DNA of 64,000 nucleotides, taken from Streptomyces fradiae ATCC 10745 = DSM 40063 (GTDB taxonomy: Bacteria > Actinomycetota > Actinomycetes > Streptomycetales > Streptomycetaceae). The notes under the pieces were generated by a model. That model was not told the DNA's origin, searched no databases, and saw only the letters and a program-made list of their open reading frames with translations. The DNA is taken from positions 3,756,001 through 3,820,000 of the forward strand of contig NZ_CP023696.1 of NCBI RefSeq assembly GCF_008704425.1, in the 5' to 3' direction. Below are positions 37,305 through 46,281 of the stretch, in pieces; the first letter of the stretch is position 1; each line of letters begins with the position of its first letter. The translations under genes and the position numbers were made by a program.

Positions 37305-38021
37305 ATGTCGCAGCGCGCCCAGCACCCCACCCGTAACGCCGTCGTCGCCCTCGCTGCCGCCGGCATCGGAGTCACCGCGGTGTTCGGAGCAGGTGCGTCG
37401 GCCGTCGCGGCCGAGGCCAAGGCCCCGCTCGCCATGGACACCGCCGCCGCCGTCGCCGCCCAGGCGCAGGCGCAGGCGCAGGCCGCCCAGCAGGCCGCCG
37501 CCGCCAAGGCCGCTCAGGCCGCCAAGGCGAAGGCCGCCAAGGCCGCCGCGGTCAAGGCCGCCGCCAAGAAGGCCGCCGCCGCGAAGAAGGCCACGAAGGC
37601 CGCCGCCTGGGTCAAGCCCGTGGCCGGCTACACGCTGACCGCCGGCTACAACCAGGGCGGCGCCATGTGGACCAACAAGCACTCGGGCCAGGACTTCGCC
37701 GTCCCGGTCGGCACCCCGGTGAAGGCCGTCCACGGCGGCACCGTCGTCAAGGCCGGCCCCAACGGCGGCGGCGACGGCCCCGCGTACGGCAACGCCATCG
37801 TGATCAAGCACCCGAACGGCACGTACTCGCAGTACGCGCACCTCTCGAAGATCGGCGTGAAGCCCGGCGCCAAGGTGAAGACCGGCCAGCTCATCGCCAA
37901 GTCCGGCAACACCGGCAACTCCTCCGGCCCGCACCTGCACTTCGAGATCCGCACGACGCCGAACTACGGCTCCTCCCTCAACCCGGCGACGTTCCTGCGC
38001 GCCGAGGGCGTCGTCCTCTGA
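37305..38021 (+). CDS. Secreted M23-family peptidoglycan endopeptidase
   Basis: A 238-residue LytM-type metallopeptidase. The signal peptide (1-36, ending ASAVAA) is followed by a Lys/Ala/Gln-rich helical segment (about 37-100) that may bind the wall or form a coiled coil, then the M23 domain with zinc ligands His126 and Asp130 in HSGQDF, His179 in YAHLS, and the His210-x-His212 motif in SGPHLHFEI. All ligands are present, so it should cleave peptide cross-links. It faces cseC, whose pathway reports wall damage, and is divergent from dacB. Confidence 0.93.
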   Translation: MSQRAQHPTRNAVVALAAAGIGVTAVFGAGASAVAAEAKAPLAMDTAAAVAAQAQAQAQAAQQAAAAKAAQAAKAKAAKAAAVKAAAKKAAAAKKATKAAAWVKPVAGYTLTAGYNQGGAMWTNKHSGQDFAVPVGTPVKAVHGGTVVKAGPNGGGDGPAYGNAIVIKHPNGTYSQYAHLSKIGVKPGAKVKTGQLIAKSGNTGNSSGPHLHFEIRTTPNYGSSLNPATFLRAEGVVL

Positions 38022-38046
38022 CGGACCGCACCCGGCCCGTCACGGA

Positions 38047-39375
38047 TCAGTCCGCGTCGGGGAAGTGGAGCACCGGGAAGCTCCCCGTGTTCGTCGGGGC
38101 GTGCTCCGGCAGCCACAGCACCGCGATGGCACCGCCCCCCTCCGGGGCGGTGCCGTCCGGCGTCGCGGCGTTCCGGAAGGTGAGCCGCGCGCCCAGCACC
38201 CGCGCCTGGCCCGCCGCGATGGTCAGCCCCAGCCCGTGCCCGGCACCCGCACGGCCCCGGTCGCTGGCGCCCGTGCGGAACCGGCTCGGCCCCTCCCGCA
38301 GCAGCGCCTCGGGGAACCCCGGCCCGTGGTCCCGCACCCGCAGGACCCGCCCCTCGACGGTCACCTCGACCGGCGGCCTGCCGTACTTGGCGGCGTTGGT
38401 CAGCAGGTTGCCGAGGATCCGCTCCAGCCGCCGCGGGTCGGTGCTGACCCACGACTCGTGCACGACCCGCACCTCCGCGTCCGGGTTCAGCAGCGCCACC
38501 CGGCGGCCGACGAACTCGCCGAGCGCGATCTCCTGGAGCTCGGCCCGCTCCGACGCGCTGTCCAGCCGGGCCACCTCCAGCACGTCCTCCACCAGGGTGC
38601 GCATGGCCCGCGCCCGGTCCCGCACCAGCTCCGTCGGCCGGCCGGGCGGCAGCAGTTCGGCGGCCGTCAGCAGCCCCGTGACCGGGGTGCGCAGCTCGTG
38701 CGCGATGTCCGCGGTGACCCGCCGCTCGGCCTCGATGCGCTCCTGGAGGGCGTCCGTCAGGGCGTCCACGGCCCGCGCCAGCTCGTCCGTCTCGTCCCGT
38801 ACGACGCCGCCGATGGCGTCCCGCACCCGCACCTCGGTGTTGCCCTGCGCGACCTTCCCGGCTGCCGCGGCGGCCTTGCGCAGCCGCCGCGAGAGCTGGC
38901 CGCCGATCAGCACGCCCAGCGCCGATCCGGCCAGCACCACCGACACCGACCCGACGACCAGCGCCTCGTCCAGCCGCCGCATCACCGTCGCGCTGCGGTC
39001 CGCGAAGGGCGTGTGGAGCGACAGCACGTCGCCGTTGCCGAGCGGCACGGCCGCCCACACGTCGGGCGCGCCGGCCGCGTGCTCCTCCACGTAGGTGCCG
39101 CGGCGCCTGCGCTCCACGAGGCGGTCCAGTTCGCGCGGCAGCTTGGGGTCGTTGAGCTTCGTGCCGAAGCGGGGCTCCTTCGGCTTGGACGACTCGTAGA
39201 CGCGCTGGGCGAAGAGCAGCCGCTCCATCTGCACCTCGCGCGCGTTGTCGAGCATCGACACACGGGCGGCGTTGTGGACGACCAAGCTGAGCGCGACGGC
39301 GATCAGGGCGCCCACGGCGGCGATGGCCACCGAGATCTTCCACCGCACACCCGTCCGCAGTGCGGGCTGTCTCAT
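38047..39375 (-). CDS. cseC: Sensor histidine kinase CseC
   Basis: CseC is the membrane kinase that detects cell-envelope stress (for example wall antibiotics) and phosphorylates CseB. The 442 residues comprise TM1 (~13-35), an extracytoplasmic domain (~36-138), TM2 (~139-160), a HAMP linker, phospho-acceptor His226 in TADIAHELRTPV and the HATPase domain with NLLTNAAKYG, DHGPGFP and GHGLGLTIA. Identity follows from the invariant order sigE-cseA-cseB-cseC. It starts five bases after the cseB stop. Confidence 0.93.
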   Translation of the reverse strand: MRQPALRTGVRWKISVAIAAVGALIAVALSLVVHNAARVSMLDNAREVQMERLLFAQRVYESSKPKEPRFGTKLNDPKLPRELDRLVERRRRGTYVEEHAAGAPDVWAAVPLGNGDVLSLHTPFADRSATVMRRLDEALVVGSVSVVLAGSALGVLIGGQLSRRLRKAAAAAGKVAQGNTEVRVRDAIGGVVRDETDELARAVDALTDALQERIEAERRVTADIAHELRTPVTGLLTAAELLPPGRPTELVRDRARAMRTLVEDVLEVARLDSASERAELQEIALGEFVGRRVALLNPDAEVRVVHESWVSTDPRRLERILGNLLTNAAKYGRPPVEVTVEGRVLRVRDHGPGFPEALLREGPSRFRTGASDRGRAGAGHGLGLTIAAGQARVLGARLTFRNAATPDGTAPEGGGAIAVLWLPEHAPTNTGSFPVLHFPDAD

Positions 39376-39380
39376 CGGCG

Positions 39381-40088
39381 TCAGGCCCTGAGCTTGTATC
39401 CGAAGCCGCGGACGGTCTCGATCCGGTCCTGGCCGATCTTGGCGCGCAGCCGCTGGACGTGGACGTCCACCACGCGCGTGTCACCGCCCCAGCCGTAGTC
39501 CCAGACCCGCTCCAGCAGCTTGTCCCGCGACAGCACCGTGCCCGGCGCCGACGAGAACTCCAGCAGCAGCCGCATCTCCGTCGGCGTCAGCGCGACCGGC
39601 GCCCCGCCCCTGCGGACCTCCATGCCCTCCGTGTCGACCTCCAGGTCCCCGAAGGCCAGCAGCCCGCGCTCGGCCCGCCCGCCCCGCTCGCCCGCGTCGC
39701 CGCCCGCCGCGCCGCCCGCGTTCTCGAAGCGCCGCAGTACGGCTCTGATCCGCGCCATCAGCACGGCCCCGTCGAACGGCTTGGTGACGTAGTCGTCGGC
39801 GCCCGCCTCCAGGCCCAGCACCACGTCGATGGAGTCGGCCCGCGCCGACAGCATGATCACCGGCACCGTCGACTCGTCGCGGATGCGGCGGCACAGGCTG
39901 ACCCCGTCCATCCCGGGCAGCATCACGTCCAGCAGGGCGATGTCGGGCTGCCGCGCCCGGAACGCCTCCAGCCCCGACAGCCCGTCCGGCATCGCCGTGA
40001 CCGCGAAGCCGTCCCGCTCCAGGGCCAGCTGCGTGGCCTCCCGGATGACGTCGTCGTCCTCCACGAACAGGACGTGCGTCTCCGCCAT
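39381..40088 (-). CDS. cseB: Response regulator CseB
   Basis: A 235-residue OmpR-family regulator: receiver domain with acidic D11-D13 cluster, phospho-acceptor Asp54 in IALLDVMLPGM and Lys in YVTKPFD, a Gly/Ala/Arg linker (~120-140), then a winged helix (ALTPTEMRLLLEFSSAPGTVLSRDKLLERVWDY...VDVHVQRLRAKIG). In S. coelicolor phospho-CseB activates the sigE promoter. ATG 40088 follows GGAGG by eight bases; the track start further upstream adds non-family residues. It lies between cseA and cseC. Confidence 0.93.
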   Translation of the reverse strand: MAETHVLFVEDDDVIREATQLALERDGFAVTAMPDGLSGLEAFRARQPDIALLDVMLPGMDGVSLCRRIRDESTVPVIMLSARADSIDVVLGLEAGADDYVTKPFDGAVLMARIRAVLRRFENAGGAAGGDAGERGGRAERGLLAFGDLEVDTEGMEVRRGGAPVALTPTEMRLLLEFSSAPGTVLSRDKLLERVWDYGWGGDTRVVDVHVQRLRAKIGQDRIETVRGFGYKLRA

Positions 40089-40123
40089 ACCGCGCCCTCC
40101 CGCGCCCGCCGCCACTTCCGGCC

Positions 40124-40825
40124 TCAGTTCTCGCTCGGCGCGGTCGGCGCGGGTCCGCTGATGTCCCCGCCCTCGACCGCCTTGCTGTACTCGTTGTGCA
40201 CCGCGTAGTGCTCGGTGAACCGGTCCGACGACCAGCGGTACGTGATCACGTCCTCGCCGGACGGATAGGCGATCGGGTCGCCCTTCGCGTACACCTGCTT
40301 GGTCACGACCAGGTCGCCGCGGTCGATCTCCGAGTAGACCGCCGGCTCCTCCAGCGCGAAGACGTTCTCGTACCGCTGCTCGCGCACCCGGTACACGTAC
40401 GTGCCCACGCCGACCGCGTCACCGCAGGTCATCACGTTCACCACGACGTCGGCCACACCGGTGCCGGTGAGGTTCCCGTACGACGTGTCGACCGGGTACG
40501 CGTCCTCGGCACACGGCTTCAGGTCCCGCTTCACCTGGTCGCCGACCTTCGGGTCGTCCTTCAGCAGGGCGACCACGTCGACCCGGCGGAACGCCGGCGA
40601 CGCCGAGGCGGTGGGCGTCGGCGGCCCCGACACCGCGGACTGGTCGGCCGGCACCGCGCCCTCGTCGCGGGCCCCGGTGCCGCCGGTGGAGCAGCCCGTG
40701 GCCAGCAGCCCGAGCACGCCGACGGCGGCGAGCCCGGCCACCGCCGCCCTCCCCGCCGCCGTACCACCGCCGGGCTCCGGCGGCGTGGTGCCGCCGTTCC
40801 CGTCCTCGCCGCTCAGGCCGCGCAC
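40124..40825 (-). CDS. cseA: Lipoprotein CseA, negative modulator of the SigE response
   Basis: A 233-residue lipoprotein with a lipobox ending LATG-Cys45, an acidic/Ser/Pro-rich spacer and a C-terminal domain with many aromatic residues (VVNVMTCGDAVGVGTYVYRVREQRYENVFALEEPAVYSEIDRGDLVVTKQVY). In S. coelicolor loss of CseA raises sigE expression, so it damps CseC. GTG 40825 (after GGGAGCAGGAG) overlaps the end of sigE by 13 bases. The N-terminal region ahead of the hydrophobic segment is long (about 27 residues) for a signal peptide. Confidence 0.88.
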   Translation of the reverse strand: MRGLSGEDGNGGTTPPEPGGGTAAGRAAVAGLAAVGVLGLLATGCSTGGTGARDEGAVPADQSAVSGPPTPTASASPAFRRVDVVALLKDDPKVGDQVKRDLKPCAEDAYPVDTSYGNLTGTGVADVVVNVMTCGDAVGVGTYVYRVREQRYENVFALEEPAVYSEIDRGDLVVTKQVYAKGDPIAYPSGEDVITYRWSSDRFTEHYAVHNEYSKAVEGGDISGPAPTAPSEN

Positions 40826-41538
40826 CGCTCCTGCTCCCGTCCGTACCGCCGCTGTTCCACCACCCGCGCCCCGCGCCCGGCGCGCCGCCGGTCCGGCGCC
40901 GGACCGGGACGGTCCGCCGCGCCCGTGCGGTCCGCCGCGCCCGCGCGGCCGGGCGTAGCCGTCCGGCCGGACGCGCCCGTCCGGTCCGAGCCGGTGGCGC
41001 GGGCCCTGGGGGCGGTGCGGTCCGTGCGGTCCAGGGCGCGGGCGTCGAGGTCCCGGCTCTCCAGCTCCTGGCGGAGCCGGGCGAGCGCGCGGTGCAGAGT
41101 GCTCTTCACCGTACCGGTCGACATGCCGAGCGCGGCGGCGGTCTCCTCGGTGCTCATCTGCTCCCAGTGGCGCAGCACGACGACGCTGCGCTGCTTGGGC
41201 GCCAGCACCTTCAGCACGTCCATCAGCAGGGCACGGTCCGCGTGCTGCTCGGTCGCGTCGTCCACGGACGCGTCGGGGAGCTGCTCGGTGGGCACCTCCT
41301 CCAGCTTGCGGGCGCGCCACCACTCGGTCCGGGTGTTGATCATGACGCGCCGCAGGTAGGCGTCGGCGAGGGACTTGTCCGCTATGCCGTCCCAGCGGCC
41401 GTACGTGCGGGCGAGGGCGGTCTGGAGCAGGTCCTGGGCGTCGACCGGGTCCGGCACGAGCCGCCGGGCGCTGCGCAGAAGGGCGTCCTGCCGGGTGCGT
41501 ACGTACTCCTCGAATCCGAGCACCTCGCCGTGCGACAT
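40813..41538 (-). CDS. sigE: ECF sigma factor SigE
   Basis: SigE directs transcription of cell-wall and envelope-stress genes. The 241-residue product has region 2 (VRTRQDALLRSARRLVPDPVDAQDLLQTALARTYGRWDGI) and region 4 (LKVLAPKQRSVVVLRHWEQMSTEETAAALGMSTGTVKSTLHRALARLRQEL). No anti-sigma factor is adjacent; control is transcriptional via CseB/CseC. After residue ~170 an Asp/Arg/Thr/Gly repeat-rich tail of ~70 residues makes it clearly longer than the ~176-residue S. coelicolor protein and carries the frame into cseA. GGAGG lies nine bases before ATG 41538. Confidence 0.93.
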   Translation of the reverse strand: MSHGEVLGFEEYVRTRQDALLRSARRLVPDPVDAQDLLQTALARTYGRWDGIADKSLADAYLRRVMINTRTEWWRARKLEEVPTEQLPDASVDDATEQHADRALLMDVLKVLAPKQRSVVVLRHWEQMSTEETAAALGMSTGTVKSTLHRALARLRQELESRDLDARALDRTDRTAPRARATGSDRTGASGRTATPGRAGAADRTGAADRPGPAPDRRRAGRGARVVEQRRYGREQERCAA

Positions 41539-41884
41539 CCGAAACCGCCTCCGTCTCCCCGTGAAAATGCCGTGGTCCCCGCAGCGCCCGGCGGCCCTTT
41601 CGGCCGCCCTCCGGCGCTGACACAGGAGAAGCTACGGAGCGGTTGTCACGGCACTGTGCGGTCCGCCCCTCGGCGGACGCACGGCTGCCCATCGGTTGTG
41701 TAACAGGCGGGTGGGGGCGGCGGTGCGTGAGGCGGCGGGTGCGGAGGGAGACGGCCGGGGAGCGGTACCGGGGCTGCCGGTACGGGCCGGGGCGGGCCGG
41801 TCTGGGCCGGGGGGCTTGAGGCGTTCCCGCTGAGGGGCCGGCCGCCTTCCGGCAGGGCGGGCGGCGGCAGGCCTCCGGGGACCA

Positions 41885-41928
41885 GCGCCGTGACGGCGCG
41901 GGACCGGCGCCCCGCGGGGCGCCGGTCC
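41885..41928. terminator. Hairpin cluster between mutY and sigE
   Basis: Two inverted repeats lie side by side: GCGCCG-TGA-CGGCGC (41885-41899) and a perfect 28-bp palindrome with 14-bp arms and no loop (41901-41928). Imperfect GGAGGGCCCGCC repeats continue to about 42000. They sit after the mutY stop and should insulate sigE from mutY transcription. The rest of the 486-bp gap 41539-42024 holds the sigE promoter, which I cannot place, and no gene. Confidence 0.75.
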
Positions 41929-42024
41929 GGAGGGCCCGCGGGCCCGCCCCGGAGGGCTGCCGGCCCGGAGGGCCCGCCCCGGAGGGCGGGCGGGCCGGGC
42001 GCAGGTCCCGTGGGCGGGGCGGGT

Positions 42025-43185
42025 TCAGGCGGAGGGGAGCCGGTAGCGGGCGCCGTCCAGCGGTTCCACCAGGCCGTCCGCGACGAGGCCGTCCAGGGCG
42101 CGGGCCCGCTGGACCGCGTCGTGCCAGACGGCGTCCAGCGCGGACTGCGGCACCGGGCCCGTCGCCTCCCGCAGGACGGCGAGCAGCTTGCCGCGCACCT
42201 GCCGGTCGGTGCCCGCGTAGGTCTGCCCGCGCCGCGGCGGGCCCTCGTGGGCGGGCTTGCCGGCGAGGCGCCAGGCGCACGCCCGCGCGATGGGGCAGCG
42301 CGCGCAGTCCTCGCCGCGCGCCGTGCAGACCAGCGCGCCCAGCTCCATGGAGGCCGCCGCCCAGCGGGCCGCCGTGGCCTCGTCCTCGGGCAGCAGGGCG
42401 CGGGCGAGGCGCCGCTCGGCGGCCGTCGTGGCGTTCGGCGGGTACTGGACGCCGGTCACCGCGCGGGCCAGCACCCGGCGGACGTTCGTGTCCAGCACCG
42501 GATGGCGCCTGCCGTACGCGAACGACGCCACCGCCGCCGCCGTGTACTCCCCGATCCCGGGCAGCGCCAGGAGCTGGGCGTGGTCGTGGGGTACGTCGCC
42601 GCCGTGCCGTTCCGTTATGGCGACGGCCGCGCCGTGCAGCCGCAGGGCGCGGCGGGGGTAGCCCAGCCGCCCCCAGGCGCGGACCGCCTCGCCGGGCGCC
42701 TCGGCCGCCAGCGCGGCGGGACGCGGCCAGCGGGCCATCCACTGCTCGTACACCGGCAGCACCCGGTTCACGGGGGTCTGCTGGAGCATGAACTCGCTCA
42801 CCATCACCCCCCAGGCGCCCGCCTCCGGGCGCCGCCAGGGCAGGTCGCGCGCGTGCTGCTCGAACCACGCGAGGACGGGCGCGTGCAGCCGCTGGGCCGG
42901 ATGGGCGGTGGCCGGTGCGGTGGCGCCCGGGTCGGGGCCGACCGGCGCCCGGTCGGCCGGGGCCGCCTCGGCAGGACTCGGCATCGGGGCGGCGGCCGGG
43001 GCCGGCTCGCCCGGGGCCGTGTCGCCCGGGGCCGGGGCCGGGGTGGCGGAGGCGGGGGCGTCCGGGGCCGGTGCGGCGGAGGCGGGACGGGCGGAAGCCG
43101 GCGGGGCGGAGGCCGGGCAGGGGGAGGGCGGGTCGAGGGGGGCCGGGGCGAGGGGGGCCGTTTCAGGAGTCTCGGTCGCAGTCAT
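42025..43185 (-). CDS. mutY: Adenine DNA glycosylase MutY
   Basis: MutY removes adenine paired with 8-oxoguanine. The catalytic ~290 residues show SEFMLQQTPVNRVLPVYEQWM, the helix-hairpin-helix LPGIGEYTAAAVASFAYG, VLDTNVRRVLARAV with the catalytic Asp, and the [4Fe-4S] signature C-x6-C-x2-C-x5-C (CTARGEDCARCPIARAC). A ~95-residue Ala/Pro-rich repeat tract precedes the domain and has no family counterpart; ATG 43185 is the only confident start. The usual NUDIX-like 8-oxoG recognition domain at the C-terminus is largely missing, as in other actinobacterial forms. Confidence 0.93.
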   Translation of the reverse strand: MTATETPETAPLAPAPLDPPSPCPASAPPASARPASAAPAPDAPASATPAPAPGDTAPGEPAPAAAPMPSPAEAAPADRAPVGPDPGATAPATAHPAQRLHAPVLAWFEQHARDLPWRRPEAGAWGVMVSEFMLQQTPVNRVLPVYEQWMARWPRPAALAAEAPGEAVRAWGRLGYPRRALRLHGAAVAITERHGGDVPHDHAQLLALPGIGEYTAAAVASFAYGRRHPVLDTNVRRVLARAVTGVQYPPNATTAAERRLARALLPEDEATAARWAAASMELGALVCTARGEDCARCPIARACAWRLAGKPAHEGPPRRGQTYAGTDRQVRGKLLAVLREATGPVPQSALDAVWHDAVQRARALDGLVADGLVEPLDGARYRLPSA

Positions 43186-43253
43186 GGCCCTTCGATCCTG
43201 ACACGGCCGGGCCGGAATTCCGCGCTCCCGCCCCCGGACCGGCCGCCCGTGCC

Positions 43254-43946
43254 TCAGGAGACCCTGCGGCGGCCGCCCGTGCGGCGCGGGGCGGCGCGCC
43301 GGCCGCGCGACCGGGTGCGCTGCCGGGGGACGGCCGCGGCCAGGTCCACGTCGGGCCCCGGCCCCGCCAGCCACCGCGCGGCGCCCGAGCCGCTCAGGCG
43401 CATGGTCTCCACCAGGCGCTGCGTCGGACCGGTCAGCAACCGTACGAAGAGGACGACCGCCAGCGCGCCCAGCACGACGCCCGCCGCCACGTCGTGCGGG
43501 TAGTGCACGCCCACGAAGACCCGCGAGAACGCCATCACGACCGCCAGCGGCATCGTCAGCCACGCGATGACCCGCCACGCCAGCGCCAGCGCCATCGCGG
43601 ACGCTCCCGCGATGGCCGCGTGGTTGCTGGGGAACGACCAGTCCCCGTACGGCGGGCACTCCGCGATGGACGCGGCGGCGCCCACCACGGCACGGCACGG
43701 CCGTTCCTCGTCCACCAGCGACTTCAGCGTCTCGCTGACGACGTAGCCGAAGGCGGTGGCGACCGGCGCGAGCGCGGCGATCGCCACCGCCCGCCCGTCG
43801 GCGGGCCGGGCCCGCCACCAGGCGACGACGAACAGCACGCCGAAGACCAGGAGTCCCGCGTCGGTGCCGATCTCGGCGAAGTCGTGCACCCAGGCCGGAG
43901 TCGACCGGGCGTAGTCGGTGACGGTGCGATAGAGGTCCTCACTCAT
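43254..43946 (-). CDS. PAP2-family membrane phosphatase
   Basis: A 230-residue membrane phosphatase with six predicted helices and the three PAP2 motifs: KSLVDEERPCR (KX6RP type), FPSNHAA and SRVFVGVHYPHD. Family members dephosphorylate phosphatidic acid or undecaprenyl pyrophosphate; recycling of the wall lipid carrier would fit the neighbouring envelope genes, but specificity is not readable from the motifs. The last ~45 residues are a basic Arg-rich tail. It lies upstream of mutY on the same strand, 68 bases away. Confidence 0.87.
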   Translation of the reverse strand: MSEDLYRTVTDYARSTPAWVHDFAEIGTDAGLLVFGVLFVVAWWRARPADGRAVAIAALAPVATAFGYVVSETLKSLVDEERPCRAVVGAAASIAECPPYGDWSFPSNHAAIAGASAMALALAWRVIAWLTMPLAVVMAFSRVFVGVHYPHDVAAGVVLGALAVVLFVRLLTGPTQRLVETMRLSGSGAARWLAGPGPDVDLAAAVPRQRTRSRGRRAAPRRTGGRRRVS

Positions 43947-44102
43947 ACGCAGGGACGGTACCCGGCCGCCGGAACCACCCGTTCGGCGCCATCCGCCCAG
44001 GACGCGCCGGAAGGTCCTCGCAATCCGGCCACACAGATGTGATCATCGGTAAAACTTGGCGTATCGGCGGCGCGTGGGGCGGGAGTTGGCCGCGATCTCT
44101 CG

Positions 44103-44108
44103 TACAGT
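44103..44108 (+). promoter_or_regulatory. Predicted -10 element of a leaderless transcript
   Basis: TACAGT lies seven bases before GTG 44116, with no ribosome-binding site. The only candidate -35 (TTGGCC at 44086) is too close. Confidence 0.45.
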
Positions 44109-44115
44109 TTTCGCC

Positions 44116-45000
44116 GTGGGATCTCTGCGCAATCCGGTCGGGCCGCTTCCCTCCTCCATCTACTGGCGGCGGAGGGCGGTCGTCGCGACCGTGATCGCGC
44201 TGCTGGCCGTGCTGATCGTATGGTTCGTCAGTTCCCGCGACAGCGAACGGCGGCCGGGGGCCGACGGTGCCAACGCGGGCTCGCCCGCCCCGTCCATCAC
44301 ACCGGGCCCCTCACCCTCCGGCTCCGCCATCAGCTCGCAGCCCGGCGGGCGCGACGAGTCCGGCGCCTCCGGCGGCCCCGGCGGTACCGCTTCCGGCGGC
44401 TCCGGCACGGGCGGCTCCGGTTCCGGTACGGGTGGGGGCCCGGGGGCCGGCACGGGCGGGGATCCCGCCGGGTCGGTCGCGGGCACGGGCTCCGGCGCGG
44501 CAGCGGGTACGGGAACCGGCACGGGAGCCGGCACGGGCGCGGGCGGCCAGGGCGGCGGTACGGGCTCCACCCAGCAGGTCCCGGCCGACTCGCCGTTGCC
44601 GAACTGCGCGCCGGGCGCGCTCCAGCTCACGCTGAGCAGCACCAAGGTGTCGTACGCCCCCGGTGAGAAGCCGCGCTTCCGGCTGACCGCGCGCAACGGC
44701 TCCGGCGCCGGGTGCAAGACCGACCTCGGACCGGCCACGGCCGTCCTGACGATCAGTGACGAGGCCGGTGACGAGATCTGGTCGTCCGAGGACTGCCCGA
44801 AGGGCCCCGGCAGCGTGTACGTCGCCGTGCCGGGCGGCGGCACCGCCACCTACACGATCGAGTGGGACCGCCGCCACAGCGCGCCCCGGTGCGCCACGCC
44901 GCCGGTGCGGGAGGCGGGGCCGGGCACGTATCTGGCGGAGGCCACGGTGCCGGGCGTCAAGGGCGTACTGCGCTCGTCCATCACGCTGGCCAAGGACTGA
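44116..45000 (+). CDS. Unknown membrane-anchored extracytoplasmic protein
   Basis: A 294-residue protein I do not recognise. One hydrophobic helix near residues 20-38 (AVVATVIALLAVLIVWFVSS) follows a basic N-terminus, giving a type II membrane anchor or uncleaved signal. A ~110-residue Gly/Ser/Thr/Pro-rich linker then leads to a compact C-terminal domain (about 170-294) that looks like an immunoglobulin-type beta-sandwich (LTLSSTKVSYAPGEKPRFRLTARNGSGAGCKTDLG...YTIEWDRRH) with four cysteines. This resembles stalked substrate- or partner-binding modules. GTG 44116 is preferred for its -10; the frame is open from 44056. Confidence 0.72.
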   Translation: MGSLRNPVGPLPSSIYWRRRAVVATVIALLAVLIVWFVSSRDSERRPGADGANAGSPAPSITPGPSPSGSAISSQPGGRDESGASGGPGGTASGGSGTGGSGSGTGGGPGAGTGGDPAGSVAGTGSGAAAGTGTGTGAGTGAGGQGGGTGSTQQVPADSPLPNCAPGALQLTLSSTKVSYAPGEKPRFRLTARNGSGAGCKTDLGPATAVLTISDEAGDEIWSSEDCPKGPGSVYVAVPGGGTATYTIEWDRRHSAPRCATPPVREAGPGTYLAEATVPGVKGVLRSSITLAKD

Positions 45001-45038
45001 CACGGCCGCACCGGCCCGGCCGGCCGCGCGGTCCCGCA

Positions 45039-45133
45039 CCGGGCGGGCGATTCCGAGCCGGGCGTGCGGTCCCGAGCAGGGCGGGCCGCACCGGACGTGC
45101 GGCTCCCCGCCGGGCGGGCGATTCCGAGCCGGG
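45039..45133. repeat. 24-bp direct repeat between convergent genes
   Basis: Two identical 24-bp copies (45039-45062 and 45110-45133, starting CCGGGCGGGCGATTCCGAG) lie 71 bp apart in the 159-bp space between the unknown gene and disA. Confidence 0.85.
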
Positions 45134-45159
45134 GGCGCCGGCCGGGCCGCGCCGGTCCG

Positions 45160-46281
45160 TCAGACGTAGCGTTCGAGGATCGAGGACTCGGCCAGCCGGG
45201 ACAGGCCCTCGCGGACGCTGCGGGCGCGGGCCTCGCCGACGCCGTCCACGGTCTGGAGGTCGTCCACACTCGCGGCCAGCAGCTTCTGCAGGCCGCCGAA
45301 GTGCTCCACGAGCCGCTCGATGATCGCGCCGGGCAGGCGCGGCACCTTCGCCAGCAGGCGGTAGCCGCGCGGCGACACGGCCGAGTCGAGGGTCTCGGGC
45401 GAGCCGCTGTAGCCGAGGGCGCGGGCCACCGTCGGCAGCTCCAGCAGCTCGGCGTGCGACAGGGCGTCCAGCTCGGTCAGCGCCTCGGCGACCGTACGGG
45501 ACCGCTTCGCGGTCGGCTCGGGCACGTAGTCCCGCACCACCAGCTCCCGCTCGGGCTCCACGCCCGCGATCAGCTCGTCCAGCTGGAGGGCGAGGAGGCG
45601 CCCGTCGGTGCCGAGCTCGACCACGTACTCCGCGATCTCCGTGGCGATGCGGCGGACCATCTCCAGCCGCTGCGCCACGGCCGTGACGTCCCGGACGGTC
45701 ACCAGGTCCTCGATCTCCAGCGCGGAGAGCGTCCCGGCCACCTCGTCCAGGCGCAGCTTGTACCGCTCCAGGGTGGCGAGGGCCTGGTTGGCCCGCGACA
45801 GGATCGCGGCGGACTCCTCCAGGACGCGGCGCTCGCCGTCCACGTAGAGGGCGATCAGCCGCATCGACTGGGACACGGAGATCACGGGGAAGCCGCACTG
45901 CCTGGACACCCGGTCCGCCGTGCGGTGCCGTGTGCCGGTCTCCTCGGTCGGGATGGACGCGTCGGGCACGAGCTGGACGCCGGCGCGCAGGATCTTGGTG
46001 ATGTCCTTGTCCAGGATGAGCGCGCCGTCGAGCTTGCACAGCTCGCGCAGACGGGTCGCGGTGAACTCGACGTTCAGCACGAAACCGCCGGTGCACATCG
46101 ACTCGACCGTCTTGTCCATGCCGAGGACGATCAGACCGCCCGTGTTGCCGCGGAGGATGCGCTCCAGTCCGTCCCGCAGCGCCGTGCCGGGGGCGACCGC
46201 ACTGAGGGACGCGCGCATCAGCGCTTCGTTGCCGGAGCCTCCGCCCGACTTTCCGGGTGTTGCCCGGTCGTTGGCTGCCAC
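45160..46281 (-). CDS. disA: DNA integrity scanning protein DisA (diadenylate cyclase)
   Basis: DisA makes c-di-AMP from two ATP and links DNA integrity, osmotic balance and cell-wall state to development in Streptomyces. The 373-residue protein has the DAC domain with Asp85-Gly-Ala87 and Arg118-His-Arg120 ([11 protein letters not shown]), a helical spine and the C-terminal HhH domain ([27 protein letters not shown]). GTG 46281 follows GGAGGAG and gives the usual AANDRA start. It lies downstream of radA on the same strand, a known linkage. Confidence 0.95.
   Translation of the reverse strand: MAANDRATPGKSGGGSGNEALMRASLSAVAPGTALRDGLERILRGNTGGLIVLGMDKTVESMCTGGFVLNVEFTATRLRELCKLDGALILDKDITKILRAGVQLVPDASIPTEETGTRHRTADRVSRQCGFPVISVSQSMRLIALYVDGERRVLEESAAILSRANQALATLERYKLRLDEVAGTLSALEIEDLVTVRDVTAVAQRLEMVRRIATEIAEYVVELGTDGRLLALQLDELIAGVEPERELVVRDYVPEPTAKRSRTVAEALTELDALSHAELLELPTVARALGYSGSPETLDSAVSPRGYRLLAKVPRLPGAIIERLVEHFGGLQKLLAASVDDLQTVDGVGEARARSVREGLSRLAESSILERYV

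Noticed and set aside
37042..37638. Alternative frame over the M23 peptidase signal region
   Set aside because: The product is Pro/Arg repeats; the overlapping frame has a signal peptide and all zinc ligands.
41890..43503. Plus-strand frame opposite mutY
   Set aside because: Overlaps a gene with an intact [4Fe-4S] motif and helix-hairpin-helix; its own sequence is Gly/Arg-rich filler.
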